A program made the translations under genes and the position numbers. From an uncultured Clostridia bacterium (lineage in GTDB: Bacteria > Bacillota > Clostridia > Oscillospirales > Ruminococcaceae), in contig CANDLP010000181.1 in the NCBI GenBank assembly GCA_947385505.1, positions 1 to 5,520 on the forward strand: 5,520 nt of DNA. The letters run 5' to 3'. The notes under the pieces are model-generated. The model did not search any database, had not been told where the DNA came from, and saw only the letters and a list, made by a program, of their open reading frames with translations. Shown piece by piece: positions 1 to 5,520 of this stretch. The first letter of the stretch is position 1, and each line of letters starts with the position of its first letter.

Positions 1-13
1 CGCTTATCCGGAA

Positions 14-1405
14 TCAGTATTCCGCGTTGCCCACCGTTCTTGGGAACGGGATAACGTCGCGGATATTGCCTACCGCAGTGATATACATTATCAGGCGTTC
101 AAAGCCGAGACCGAAGCCCGCGTGCTTTGTGCCGCCGTACTTTCTGAGATCCAGATACCAGCCGTAATCCTCTTCTCTCAGACCCAGTTCCTTCATTCTT
201 GACAGAAGCACGCCGAGTCTCTCCTCGCGCTGGCTTCCTCCGATTATTTCGCCCACTCCCGGAACCAGAAGGTCAACCGCCGCAACAGTCTTTCCGTCGT
301 CGTTAAGGCGCATATAGAACGCTTTTATTTCCTTGGGATAATCGGTAACGAAAAGGGGCTTCTTGAACACCTGTTCGGTAAGGAACCTTTCGTGTTCGGT
401 TTGAAGGTCCGCGCCCCAGTATACGGGGTATTTGAATTGATCCTTATGTTTTTCCAGAATTTCGACCGCTTCGGTGTAAGTCACCTTTGCGAAATCGCTG
501 TTTATAATGTCCTTCAGGCGCTGAATAAGCTCCTTGTCATAAAAATCGTTAAAGAACTTCATTTCGTCGGGGCAAAGGGTCAACACCTCGTTCAGAACAT
601 ACTTTATCATATCACGTGCAAGATCCATATCGTCCTGTAAATCGGCGAAGGCTATTTCCGGCTCTATCATCCAAAATTCCGCCGCGTGGCGGGTGGTGTT
701 GGAATTTTCCGCACGGAAGGTAGGTCCGAAGGTGTATATCTGTCCGAAAGCCATCGCCATTGCCTCGCCCTCAAGCTGCCCCGATACGGTAAGGGAAGCG
801 GGTTTCCCGAAAAAGTCCTTTGTATAGTCTATGGCGCCGTCTTCGGTTCTGGGGGGATCGGCGGGGTCAAGAGTGGACACCCTGAACATTTCTCCTGCGC
901 CCTCGCAGTCACTGGCGGTTATTATGGGAGTATTGACATATACGAATCCTCTCTGATTAAAGAAGCTGTGTATCGCATAGGCGGCTGCGCTTCTAACTCT
1001 TAACACAGCGCCTATGGTGTTTGTTCTGGCTCTTAAGTGGGATATCGTGCGCAGATACTCCAGAGTATGGCGTTTCTTCTGCAAGGGATAATCGGAGGGA
1101 GCCAAACCCGCTATTTCAACTTTATCGGCGTGTATCTCAAAAGGCTGTTTAGCTTCCGGGGTAAGGAGCAGTGTTCCCGAAACGTTAACCGCGCTTCCGA
1201 CGCCCAGCTTGCTCAGTTCCTTAAAGTTATCGACCTTTCCCTCCTCGAAAACCACCTGAACGCCTTTAAAGCCGCTGCCGTCGGAAAGTTCCATGAAGCC
1301 GAACGCCTTGCTTCCTCTGACTGTTCTCACCCAGCCGCTTATCTCTGTTTTTGCGCCGTTTTCGGGAGTGTTTTTATATAACTCCGATATCAAAATCCTT
1401 GACAT
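14..1405 (-). CDS. asnS: Asparaginyl-tRNA synthetase (AsnRS, EC 6.1.1.22), complete
   Basis: This gene encodes a 463-residue cytoplasmic class IIb aminoacyl-tRNA synthetase that attaches asparagine to tRNA-Asn using ATP. The N-terminal part (about residues 20-100, beginning [12 protein letters not shown]) is the OB-fold anticodon-binding domain. The catalytic core follows: a motif 1 region around P160 ([18 protein letters not shown]), the [10 protein letters not shown] segment at 208-217, motif 2 with [11 protein letters not shown] at 230-240, the [12 protein letters not shown] stretch at 385-396, and motif 3 GFGLGFERL at 430-438 with the ATP-binding arginine R437. The SGQLEGEA and [10 protein letters not shown] wording is that of AsnRS rather than AspRS, and the length matches the bacterial family (about 460-470 residues). 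The ATG start is supported by a GAAAGGA ribosome site at 1414-1420 with an 8-nt spacer. The gene ends in TGA only 13 bases from the window edge, so its terminator is not visible. It is divergent from the mannosidase gene. Its presence implies direct charging of tRNA-Asn, though an indirect amidation route could coexist. Confidence 0.97.
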   Translation of the reverse strand: MSRILISELYKNTPENGAKTEISGWVRTVRGSKAFGFMELSDGSGFKGVQVVFEEGKVDNFKELSKLGVGSAVNVSGTLLLTPEAKQPFEIHADKVEIAGLAPSDYPLQKKRHTLEYLRTISHLRARTNTIGAVLRVRSAAAYAIHSFFNQRGFVYVNTPIITASDCEGAGEMFRVSTLDPADPPRTEDGAIDYTKDFFGKPASLTVSGQLEGEAMAMAFGQIYTFGPTFRAENSNTTRHAAEFWMIEPEIAFADLQDDMDLARDMIKYVLNEVLTLCPDEMKFFNDFYDKELIQRLKDIINSDFAKVTYTEAVEILEKHKDQFKYPVYWGADLQTEHERFLTEQVFKKPLFVTDYPKEIKAFYMRLNDDGKTVAAVDLLVPGVGEIIGGSQREERLGVLLSRMKELGLREEDYGWYLDLRKYGGTKHAGFGLGFERLIMYITAVGNIRDVIPFPRTVGNAEY

Positions 1406-1436
1406 TTTATTTTTCCTTTCTCTTTCTATTATATGG

Positions 1437-1457
1437 TTTTAGGGCAATATAGCGCCC
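1437..1457. repeat. Partial copy of the intergenic palindrome motif in the asnS leader
   Basis: TTTTAGGGCAATA at 1437-1449 matches, in reverse orientation, the right arm of the hairpin at 4183-4195 over 13 bases, and matches the left arm (4152-4163) over 12 bases. After 1449 the sequences diverge. A short GGGC/GCCC stem (1442-1445 with 1454-1457, 8-nt loop) can still form here. It lies in the transcribed asnS leader, just upstream of the ribosome site. It could be a degenerate copy of a dispersed palindromic repeat or a coincidence; one 13-base match between AT-rich intergenic regions is suggestive, not proof. Confidence 0.4.
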
Positions 1458-1499
1458 GAATGTCATACCTTTCCATAATGAAATTTTATATTTAAAGTT

Positions 1500-1528
1500 A
1501 TTATAGCACTTTTAATGTCAAAATGCAA
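1500..1528 (-). promoter_or_regulatory. Candidate asnS promoter (extended -10)
   Basis: On the minus strand a perfect TATAAT (1500-1505) is preceded by TG one base upstream (1507-1508), giving an extended -10 of the form TGcTATAAT. A weak -35, TTGCAT, lies at 1523-1528 with a 17-nt spacer. Transcription would start near 1493, giving a leader of roughly 90 nt. That leader is too short for a usual T-box riboswitch, and I see no terminator-like stem with a U-run in it, so amino-acid-responsive leader control is not supported. The core promoter hexamers are read directly; activity is inferred. Confidence 0.65.
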
Positions 1529-1559
1529 TATTTTTACGTATTTTTTTGACAATTTCCTG

Positions 1560-1588
1560 TTGACTATACTCAAAAAATGTTTTATAAT
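1560..1588 (+). promoter_or_regulatory. Candidate beta-mannosidase promoter (sigma-A type)
   Basis: TTGACT at 1560-1565 and TATAAT at 1583-1588 are separated by exactly 17 nt, which is 11 of 12 matches to the housekeeping consensus. Transcription would start near 1595, giving a leader of about 40 nt before the ATG at 1636. A second -35-like TTGACA lies 14 nt upstream at 1546-1551, but the only -10-like partner at a nearby position (TATACT at 1565-1570) is 13 nt away, too close for normal use. The promoter is back-to-back with the asnS promoter, with the two -35 boxes about 31 bases apart. Confidence 0.75.
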
Positions 1589-1596
1589 CAAGGTAA

Positions 1597-1609
1597 GGAA
1601 ATTATTTCC
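1597..1609. promoter_or_regulatory. Small palindrome at the presumed start of mannosidase transcription
   Basis: GGAAAT-t-ATTTCC is a perfect 6-bp inverted repeat around one central base, lying just after the -10 box and over the predicted start-site region. The position is where a repressor operator would sit, but the half-sites are short and AT-rich and do not match an operator family I recognise. It does not resemble a catabolite-responsive (cre) site. It may be chance. Confidence 0.25.
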
Positions 1610-1635
1610 GCAATAATCCCGAAAGGACTACCGCC

Positions 1636-4116
1636 ATGCTGCTTAACAGAAACTGGAAAATGCTTTTTAACGGTGAAATTTTGCCTTGCCGCGGATTTCC
1701 CGTATCAATGTACCGCACGCTGCTGGCAAACGGAAGGATCGACGATCCCTATTACGGCGAAAATCAGTATGATTTATTGGGGCTGAGCCGAAACGACTGC
1801 GAGTTTATCTGCGAATTCGAGCCGGAAGGAGAGCTTTTTGCGGAGGATAAGGTGTTTTTGCGTTTTTACGGCATAGACACGCTTTCGGAGGTATACCTTA
1901 ACGGCAATATCCTTTTCACCACCGACAATATGTTTGTCACCTACGAATATGAGGTCAGGGGACTGCTTAAACGCGGAATGAACACGGTGAGAATAAAAAT
2001 ATCCTCTCCCCTTAAATATGCGGAGGAAAAATTCGCGGAGCGTCCTTTGTACGGAGTAGAAGGCACCGTTCCGGGGTATCAGCATATACGTAAGGCTCAC
2101 TATATGTACGGCTGGGACTGGGGAATCCAGCTTCCCGATATGGGCGTGTGGCGAAAAGCGGAATTGGCGGGAAAATCCGTGTGCGAAATAAGCGGGGCAT
2201 ATTATCGGCAGGAATTCAGGGATAATTATCGGAAATTAAAGCTTACCGTTATTCCGGAGCTGAGACCTTTTGTGATAAGACCTGTGGAATTGCTCACGGA
2301 AATAGAGCTTTCCGACGGAAGAAGCCTGATATCAAGAAATCCCGTTCACAAATGCGAAAAGCTGACCTTTGAGGTGGAAAATCCGCCGCTTTGGTGGGTA
2401 AGAGGGTACGGCAGGCAACCCCTTCAAAAAGTGCGCTTTACTCTGATAGAGGACGGTAAGATAATCGACAAAGCGGAGGAAAGAATAGGTTTTCGTGAAT
2501 TAACGGTCAGAAACGACGAAAAAGAGGGTAAGTTCTGTTTCGTCTGCAACGGCACGGAAATATTCGCTATGGGCGCCAATATTATTCCCGAAGATCAGAT
2601 TCTGCCGTCGGTAAACGAAAAACGCACCGATTATATGCTTAGACAGTGCGCAAGAGCCAATTTTAACTGTGTCAGGGTATGGGGCGGCGGAGTCTATCCG
2701 AGCGATCACTTTTTAAACCGCTGCGACGAACTGGGCTTTGTGCTGTGGCAGGACTTTATGTTCGCCTGTGCGGCTTACAGGCTTACGCCGCAGATGGCGG
2801 CTTCCGTCAAGAGAGAGCTTAAGGACAATATAAAACGAATGCGCAATCACCCCTGCCTTGGGCTGTGGTGCGGCAACAACGAAATAGAAAGCATGTGGGA
2901 AGGCTGGGGAGTGCCGAAGGACGATGAAGCCAAAGCTGATTATGTGGAGCTTTTTGAAAAAATTATTCCCGACGCGCTGAAAGAGAACGATCCCGATCGG
3001 TTTTACTGGCCTTCCTCCCCTTCCTCGGGCGGCGGGCTGTACGGCGGAAAATGTTTTAGTGGCAGCTCGGACAACCATAGGGGGGATCAGCATTTCTGGG
3101 CGGTCTGGCACGGCTTTAAGCCGCTGGAGGAATTCCGCAGGTTTGATTTTCCGTTTTGTTCGGAATTCGGATTCGAGTCGCTGCCTTCGGTTAAAACCGT
3201 GGAGGCCTTTGCGCGGGGAAAGGATATGGATTTGTGTTCCCCTGTTATGGAAGCTCACCAGAAGTGCACTATGGGAAATGAAAAGCTTTTATTTTATGCA
3301 GCTCAGATGTGCCGAACGCCGAAAAGCTTTGAAGAGCTAATTTACGCCACTCAGCTGGTTCAGGCGGAATCCATACGCCTTAATGTAGAGCATATGCGCA
3401 GAAAAAGAGGAAAATGTATGGGCAGCCTTTATTGGCAGTTCAACGACAGCAATCCCGTTATATCATGGTCGGCGGTGGATTATTTCGGAAGGGAAAAGGC
3501 TCTTTATTACGCGACAAAGCGGTTTTATGCACCGATACTGGTATCGTGTCTTGATGAAAACCTGAACGATGTTCAGCTTCATGTGTCCAATGAGACTACT
3601 GAAAGAATAAAGGGTATTCTTAAGTGGTCGCTTAGAAAAAACACAGGCGGAAAAATAGTAAGCGGTGAAAAAGAGGTGGAACAGGAGGCGCTTTCGTCAG
3701 CACAGGCAATTTCCCTTGATTTTTCGCGGAATCTCAGTACGAGAGATGAGCTGAGAAGCTGTTTTCTGGAGTACTGCCTTATTGTTGACGGAAAAGAGAC
3801 GTCCAAGGGCTGTACAATTTTCGTTAAGCCAAAAGCCTTTGAGTTTTTGCCGCCCGATCTTTCGCTTAACATAGAAGAAACGGGAAGGAGCTATATACTT
3901 AAGCTTAAGAGCAGAGCATTTGCCAAGGGGGTTATGTTGGATCTTAAGGGCTGTGACTGTGTTTTTTCGGATAACTTTTTTGATTTCAGCGGAAGTTACA
4001 CGGTAGAGGTGGACAAGGACTCGCTGACTAAGCCGCTTACGGCGGACGGATTCAGAAGAAGAATGGGAGTTATGAGCTGTTTTGATCTGGGCATGAATGA
4101 CGCTGCTTCCAAATAA
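1636..4116 (+). CDS. Glycoside hydrolase family 2 beta-mannosidase (EC 3.2.1.25), complete
   Basis: This 826-residue enzyme should remove beta-linked mannose from the non-reducing end of manno-oligosaccharides (from mannan or N-glycan cores) by a retaining mechanism. It has no signal peptide or membrane segment, so it likely acts in the cytoplasm on imported sugars. Domains in order: a sugar-binding jelly-roll (about 1-170) ending in the mannosidase-typical YGWDWG at 158-163; an immunoglobulin-like domain (about 180-290) ending in IGFRELTV; a TIM barrel (about 300-630) with MGANIIPEDQ, RVWGGGVYPSD (347-357) and WQDFMFACA (371-379); and a C-terminal beta-sandwich region (about 640-826). The acid/base is E416 in CGNNE and the nucleophile is E510 in FCSEFGFES; the 94-residue spacing fits characterised family members. 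YWQFND at 599-604 is another barrel signature. The ATG has GAAAGGA at 1621-1627 with an 8-nt spacer. It appears to be transcribed alone from its own promoter. Substrate linkage preference cannot be read from sequence. Confidence 0.95.
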   Translation: MLLNRNWKMLFNGEILPCRGFPVSMYRTLLANGRIDDPYYGENQYDLLGLSRNDCEFICEFEPEGELFAEDKVFLRFYGIDTLSEVYLNGNILFTTDNMFVTYEYEVRGLLKRGMNTVRIKISSPLKYAEEKFAERPLYGVEGTVPGYQHIRKAHYMYGWDWGIQLPDMGVWRKAELAGKSVCEISGAYYRQEFRDNYRKLKLTVIPELRPFVIRPVELLTEIELSDGRSLISRNPVHKCEKLTFEVENPPLWWVRGYGRQPLQKVRFTLIEDGKIIDKAEERIGFRELTVRNDEKEGKFCFVCNGTEIFAMGANIIPEDQILPSVNEKRTDYMLRQCARANFNCVRVWGGGVYPSDHFLNRCDELGFVLWQDFMFACAAYRLTPQMAASVKRELKDNIKRMRNHPCLGLWCGNNEIESMWEGWGVPKDDEAKADYVELFEKIIPDALKENDPDRFYWPSSPSSGGGLYGGKCFSGSSDNHRGDQHFWAVWHGFKPLEEFRRFDFPFCSEFGFESLPSVKTVEAFARGKDMDLCSPVMEAHQKCTMGNEKLLFYAAQMCRTPKSFEELIYATQLVQAESIRLNVEHMRRKRGKCMGSLYWQFNDSNPVISWSAVDYFGREKALYYATKRFYAPILVSCLDENLNDVQLHVSNETTERIKGILKWSLRKNTGGKIVSGEKEVEQEALSSAQAISLDFSRNLSTRDELRSCFLEYCLIVDGKETSKGCTIFVKPKAFEFLPPDLSLNIEETGRSYILKLKSRAFAKGVMLDLKGCDCVFSDNFFDFSGSYTVEVDKDSLTKPLTADGFRRRMGVMSCFDLGMNDAASK

Positions 4117-4151
4117 ATTACTGAATAAAATACGTTTTGTTAAAAATGGCG

Positions 4152-4194
4152 TTTAGGGCAATACCGTACAATCCTTGTGCGGTATTGCCCTAAA
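4152..4194. repeat. Strong 20-bp palindromic hairpin after the mannosidase gene
   Basis: The arms 4152-4171 (TTTAGGGCAATACCGTACAA) and 4175-4194 are complementary over 20 positions with a single T:G pair (4167/4179) and a three-base loop (TCC). It starts 35 bases after the mannosidase stop. The flanks are the wrong way round for a standard intrinsic terminator: the outer base pairs are U on the 5' side and A on the 3' side, and the stem is followed by A-rich sequence rather than a U-run on the plus strand. On the minus strand a run of five U occurs several bases beyond the stem. It could still protect the mRNA 3' end, act in a Rho-dependent or processed 3' end, or be a dispersed palindromic repeat; part of its arm recurs at 1437-1449. 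Confidence 0.75.
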
Positions 4195-4385
4195 AAAATA
4201 AACAGAAAACGGGGCGGAATGCTTTTATACTATTATTACTATTACATTTGTGTTTTGCTTTTCGTTCCATAAAACATAGCCTTTCATTCCAATTAACTAA
4301 AGAAAAAAACCTTTTTACCGATAATACTAATGACCGTTTCAACACAGGATAAAATCAGGGCTGAAATGGTTATTACACCCTAAAC

Positions 4386-4415
4386 ACTAATTCCAAAGTT
4401 TAAAAAGGGATTAGT
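4386..4415. promoter_or_regulatory. Inverted ACTAAT repeat upstream of the regulator, possible operator
   Basis: ACTAATTCC (4386-4394) and GGGATTAGT (4407-4415) form a 9-bp inverted repeat with one mismatch (a U:G pair in RNA) around a 12-base A/T-rich centre. The right half touches the first base of the candidate -10 box. A third ACTAATgaCC copy in direct orientation sits at 4327-4336. The arrangement is what an autoregulatory site for a DNA-binding regulator could look like, but it does not match the classical AgrA/LytTR 9-bp direct repeats. The repeat is seen directly; the role is inferred. Confidence 0.35.
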
Positions 4416-4420
4416 ATAAA
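4415..4420 (+). promoter_or_regulatory. Candidate -10 element for the two-component operon
   Basis: TATAAA lies 38 bases before the TTG start, which would place the transcription start near 4427 and leave the GGAGG ribosome site inside a roughly 30-nt leader. At the 17-nt spacing the -35 position (4392-4397, TCCAAA) has no resemblance to TTGACA, so the promoter would be weak without an activator. This fits an autoactivated system but is not evidence for one. Confidence 0.35.
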
Positions 4421-4444
4421 ACACATGAGAACAAATTTTATGAT

Positions 4445-4450
4445 CGGAGG
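4445..4450 (+). promoter_or_regulatory. Ribosome binding site that decides the regulator start
   Basis: CGGAGG ends 7 nt before the TTG at 4458, which is an ideal spacing. The in-frame ATG codons at 4425 and 4440 lie upstream of this site and have no comparable purine-rich element before them. Translation from TTG also places the receiver-domain beta-1 strand (EIAVVDDE) at the very N-terminus, as is normal for this family. Confidence 0.7.
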
Positions 4451-4457
4451 CGTTGAT

Positions 4458-5162
4458 TTGGAAATAGCGGTCGTTGACGATGAAAAAACAATAAGAGAAC
4501 AAATCGGCAAATTGATTGAAAAACAAATACACGACTGTCATGTAAGTATGTTTTCGTCAGGCGAAGAATTAAACGCCTGTGAAAAACGATTCGACATCGT
4601 TTTTCTTGATGTAAAGATGAAAGGCATTGGCGGCATAGAAACGGCAAGGCGTTTAAGAAAGAAAAGCGAAGATACCGTTTTGATATTTGTTACGGGAATA
4701 AAGGAATATGTGTTCGACGCCCTTGACCTTTACGCTTTTCAATATCTTTTAAAACCAATAAATGAAAGAAAATTTGCGGAGGTTCTGGAAAGAGCGATAA
4801 GGGAAGCAGAAAAAAATACGGAAAAAAATGAGCTTTTTATCAAATCAAAAAAACTCACCATTGATCAGTCCGATATTTTGTATATTGAGAGCAACGGTAA
4901 AAAGGTAGGTATACACACCGCAGGTTCAAAGAAAATTATAGAAATATACGCCTCTATGGACGAACTGGAAAAGGAGCTTGACAGAAGCTTTTATCGCTGT
5001 CACCGCTCATATATAGTGAATATGTCGCATATTGCGGAGTACGGCAGTGATTACATAAGCGTTTCGGGCGGGGATAAGGTATATCTTACAAAAAAGAAAT
5101 ACAGCGAGTTTAAAAAGGCGTATATGTGGCATCTGCAAAACGGAGGTATACACGATATATGA
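4458..5162 (+). CDS. LytTR-family response regulator (AgrA/LytR type), TTG start
   Basis: From the TTG start this is a 234-residue cytoplasmic transcription regulator. The receiver domain covers about residues 1-115: the acidic pair D7-D8 (VVDDE), phosphoacceptor D51 in FLDVKMKG, the switch threonine T79 in FVTG and K99 in YLLKP are all present. The LytTR DNA-binding domain covers about 124-225, including DILYIESNGKKVGIHT and the family-typical FYRCHRSYIVNM (178-189). Such regulators bind promoter direct repeats once phosphorylated by a partner membrane kinase and often control peptide signalling, bacteriocin, cell-wall or transporter genes. The next gene overlaps its stop codon, so the two are co-translated. 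A longer form starting at ATG 4425 would add 11 residues (MRTNFMIGGVD) before the first beta strand; I consider this less likely because of the ribosome site at 4445-4450. The gene is visibly richer in A (many AAA/AAT/ATA codons) than the mannosidase. Specific target genes are unknown. Confidence 0.93.
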   Translation: MEIAVVDDEKTIREQIGKLIEKQIHDCHVSMFSSGEELNACEKRFDIVFLDVKMKGIGGIETARRLRKKSEDTVLIFVTGIKEYVFDALDLYAFQYLLKPINERKFAEVLERAIREAEKNTEKNELFIKSKKLTIDQSDILYIESNGKKVGIHTAGSKKIIEIYASMDELEKELDRSFYRCHRSYIVNMSHIAEYGSDYISVSGGDKVYLTKKKYSEFKKAYMWHLQNGGIHDI

Positions 5163-5520
5163 GTGTGTATGAAATTTTTTGTGTTCCGTTGAATTTGTTT
5201 TTTTATATTTTCCGCGGTTTTTGTCTGACGTTTTTTTACGGTAAATTTTTGGAATACAGGGGCAATAAACGCGTGTGCGGGCTTGCAGCAGCGGTTGTAT
5301 ACGCTTCTTATTCGGCGGCGCTTTTCGGGCTGCCTGTCTCGGCGGTGGAGGATTACCGGCCGTCGCTCTGGAAATCGGCTTTGACGCTTTCGGTTCTGTT
5401 AGTAATAGCTGTTTGCTTTTATAAAGGCTTTCGCTCCATCACACTGTTTCTCGCTGTTACGTTTCAGGCAATTGCGGATATAAGCCGGTACACAATTGCA
5501 ATTTTATTTGCAAAGCTTGG
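5159..5520 (+). CDS. Multi-pass membrane protein, probable sensor histidine kinase, N-terminal part only
   Basis: An open frame starts at ATG 5159, overlapping the regulator stop as ATGA, and stays open for 120 codons to the window end. A GGAGG lies at 5142-5146 with a 12-nt spacer, rather long, so coupling to upstream translation probably helps. The visible part starts MSVYEIFCVPLNLFFYIFRG and is hydrophobic, with likely membrane segments at about residues 7-27, 40-58, 71-88 and 93-118, separated by short loops carrying YRGNKR (33-38) and VEDYRPS (63-69). This matches the N-terminal sensor half of AgrC/GHKL-type kinases, which normally have five to seven membrane helices before the catalytic domain. 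No histidine box or ATP-binding motif is in view, so the kinase call rests on position next to a LytTR regulator and on topology. An alternative is an unrelated membrane protein controlled by the regulator. The signal it senses is unknown. Confidence 0.8.
   Translation, partial: MSVYEIFCVPLNLFFYIFRGFCLTFFYGKFLEYRGNKRVCGLAAAVVYASYSAALFGLPVSAVEDYRPSLWKSALTLSVLLVIAVCFYKGFRSITLFLAVTFQAIADISRYTIAILFAKL

Larger units (their letters stand above)
4117..4457. other. Intergenic region with no convincing gene
   Basis: About 340 AT-rich bases separate the mannosidase and the regulator. Besides the hairpin, the inverted repeat and the candidate -10 listed separately, it holds a TAY-rich tract (4225-4245) made of irregular TAC/TAT units. 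Three tiny plus-strand ATG frames occur (4146-4193 across the hairpin, 4219-4272 encoding a Tyr-rich 17-mer, 4330-4383 encoding a 17-mer). None has a proper ribosome site and none looks like an AgrD-type or double-glycine peptide precursor. No tRNA, riboswitch or classical intrinsic terminator with a U-run is evident on the plus strand. Confidence 0.7.

Noticed and set aside
1429..1476. A 15-codon minus-strand frame in the asnS leader ([15 protein letters not shown]) as a possible attenuator peptide
   Set aside because: It contains no asparagine codon, has no ribosome site, and is not followed by competing stems with a U-run before the synthetase start.
1406..1495. T-box riboswitch upstream of asnS
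   Set aside because: The predicted leader is about 90 nt, too short for a normal T-box, and no terminator stem with a U-run is visible.
1546..1570. Second promoter TTGACA (1546-1551) with TATACT (1565-1570) before the mannosidase
   Set aside because: The 13-nt spacer is too short for a functional sigma-A promoter; the 17-nt pair at 1560-1588 explains the region better.
2713..3258. Long minus-strand open frame (181 codons) opposite the mannosidase gene
   Set aside because: It lies wholly inside a confidently identified gene, and its translation shows no recognisable domain; it is a codon-composition shadow.
4146..4193. A 15-codon plus-strand frame across the hairpin (MAFRAIPYNPCAVLP)
   Set aside because: The frame is a by-product of the palindrome, with no ribosome site and no family resemblance.
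4152..4198. Classical intrinsic terminator for the mannosidase gene
   Set aside because: The stem is followed by A-rich sequence, not a U-run, on the transcribed strand. I therefore list it as a palindromic hairpin of unknown role.
4330..4383. A 17-codon frame (MTVSTQDKIRAEMVITP) as a possible signal peptide gene for the two-component pair
   Set aside because: It has no ribosome site, no hydrophobic leader and no double-glycine or AgrD-like cyclisation motif.

Overview
The window looks like ordinary chromosome from a low-to-moderate GC, Gram-positive gut-type bacterium, most plausibly a Clostridia (Ruminococcaceae/Oscillospiraceae-like) genome. This rests on purine-rich GAAAGGA and GGAGG ribosome sites, TTGACt/TATAAT sigma-A-type promoters, AT-rich intergenic DNA, an AgrA/LytTR-type regulator pair and a cytoplasmic GH2 beta-mannosidase. 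The taxonomic placement is inference from style, not from a marker search.

Layout. (1) Positions 14-1405, minus strand: a complete asparaginyl-tRNA synthetase (asnS). (2) Positions 1406-1635: a compact divergent promoter region. An extended -10 promoter fires leftward into asnS, and a near-consensus -35/-10 promoter fires rightward into the next gene. (3) Positions 1636-4116, plus strand: a complete GH2 beta-mannosidase of 826 residues with both catalytic glutamates. (4) Positions 4117-4457: about 340 bases with no convincing gene. It holds a 20-bp near-perfect hairpin directly after the mannosidase gene, a short TAY-repeat tract, and an inverted ACTAAT repeat overlapping a candidate -10 element. 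(5) Positions 4458-5162, plus strand: a LytTR-family response regulator, which I start at a TTG codon with a strong ribosome site. (6) Positions 5159-5520, plus strand: the first 120 codons of a multi-pass membrane protein overlapping the regulator by ATGA. It runs off the window and is most likely the sensor histidine kinase partner.

How they work together. asnS and the mannosidase are divergently transcribed, unrelated housekeeping and glycan-catabolism genes. The mannosidase would act in the cytoplasm on imported manno-oligosaccharides, but no transporter or phosphorylase is next to it here. The regulator and membrane protein form a translationally coupled two-component system whose target genes are not in the window. 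They may lie downstream, or the system may control its own promoter. I see no CRISPR array, transposase, tRNA, rRNA or phage gene. The points most worth following are the regulator's start and promoter architecture, the unidentified sensor continuing past the window, and the palindromic intergenic repeat whose arm sequence recurs in the asnS leader.
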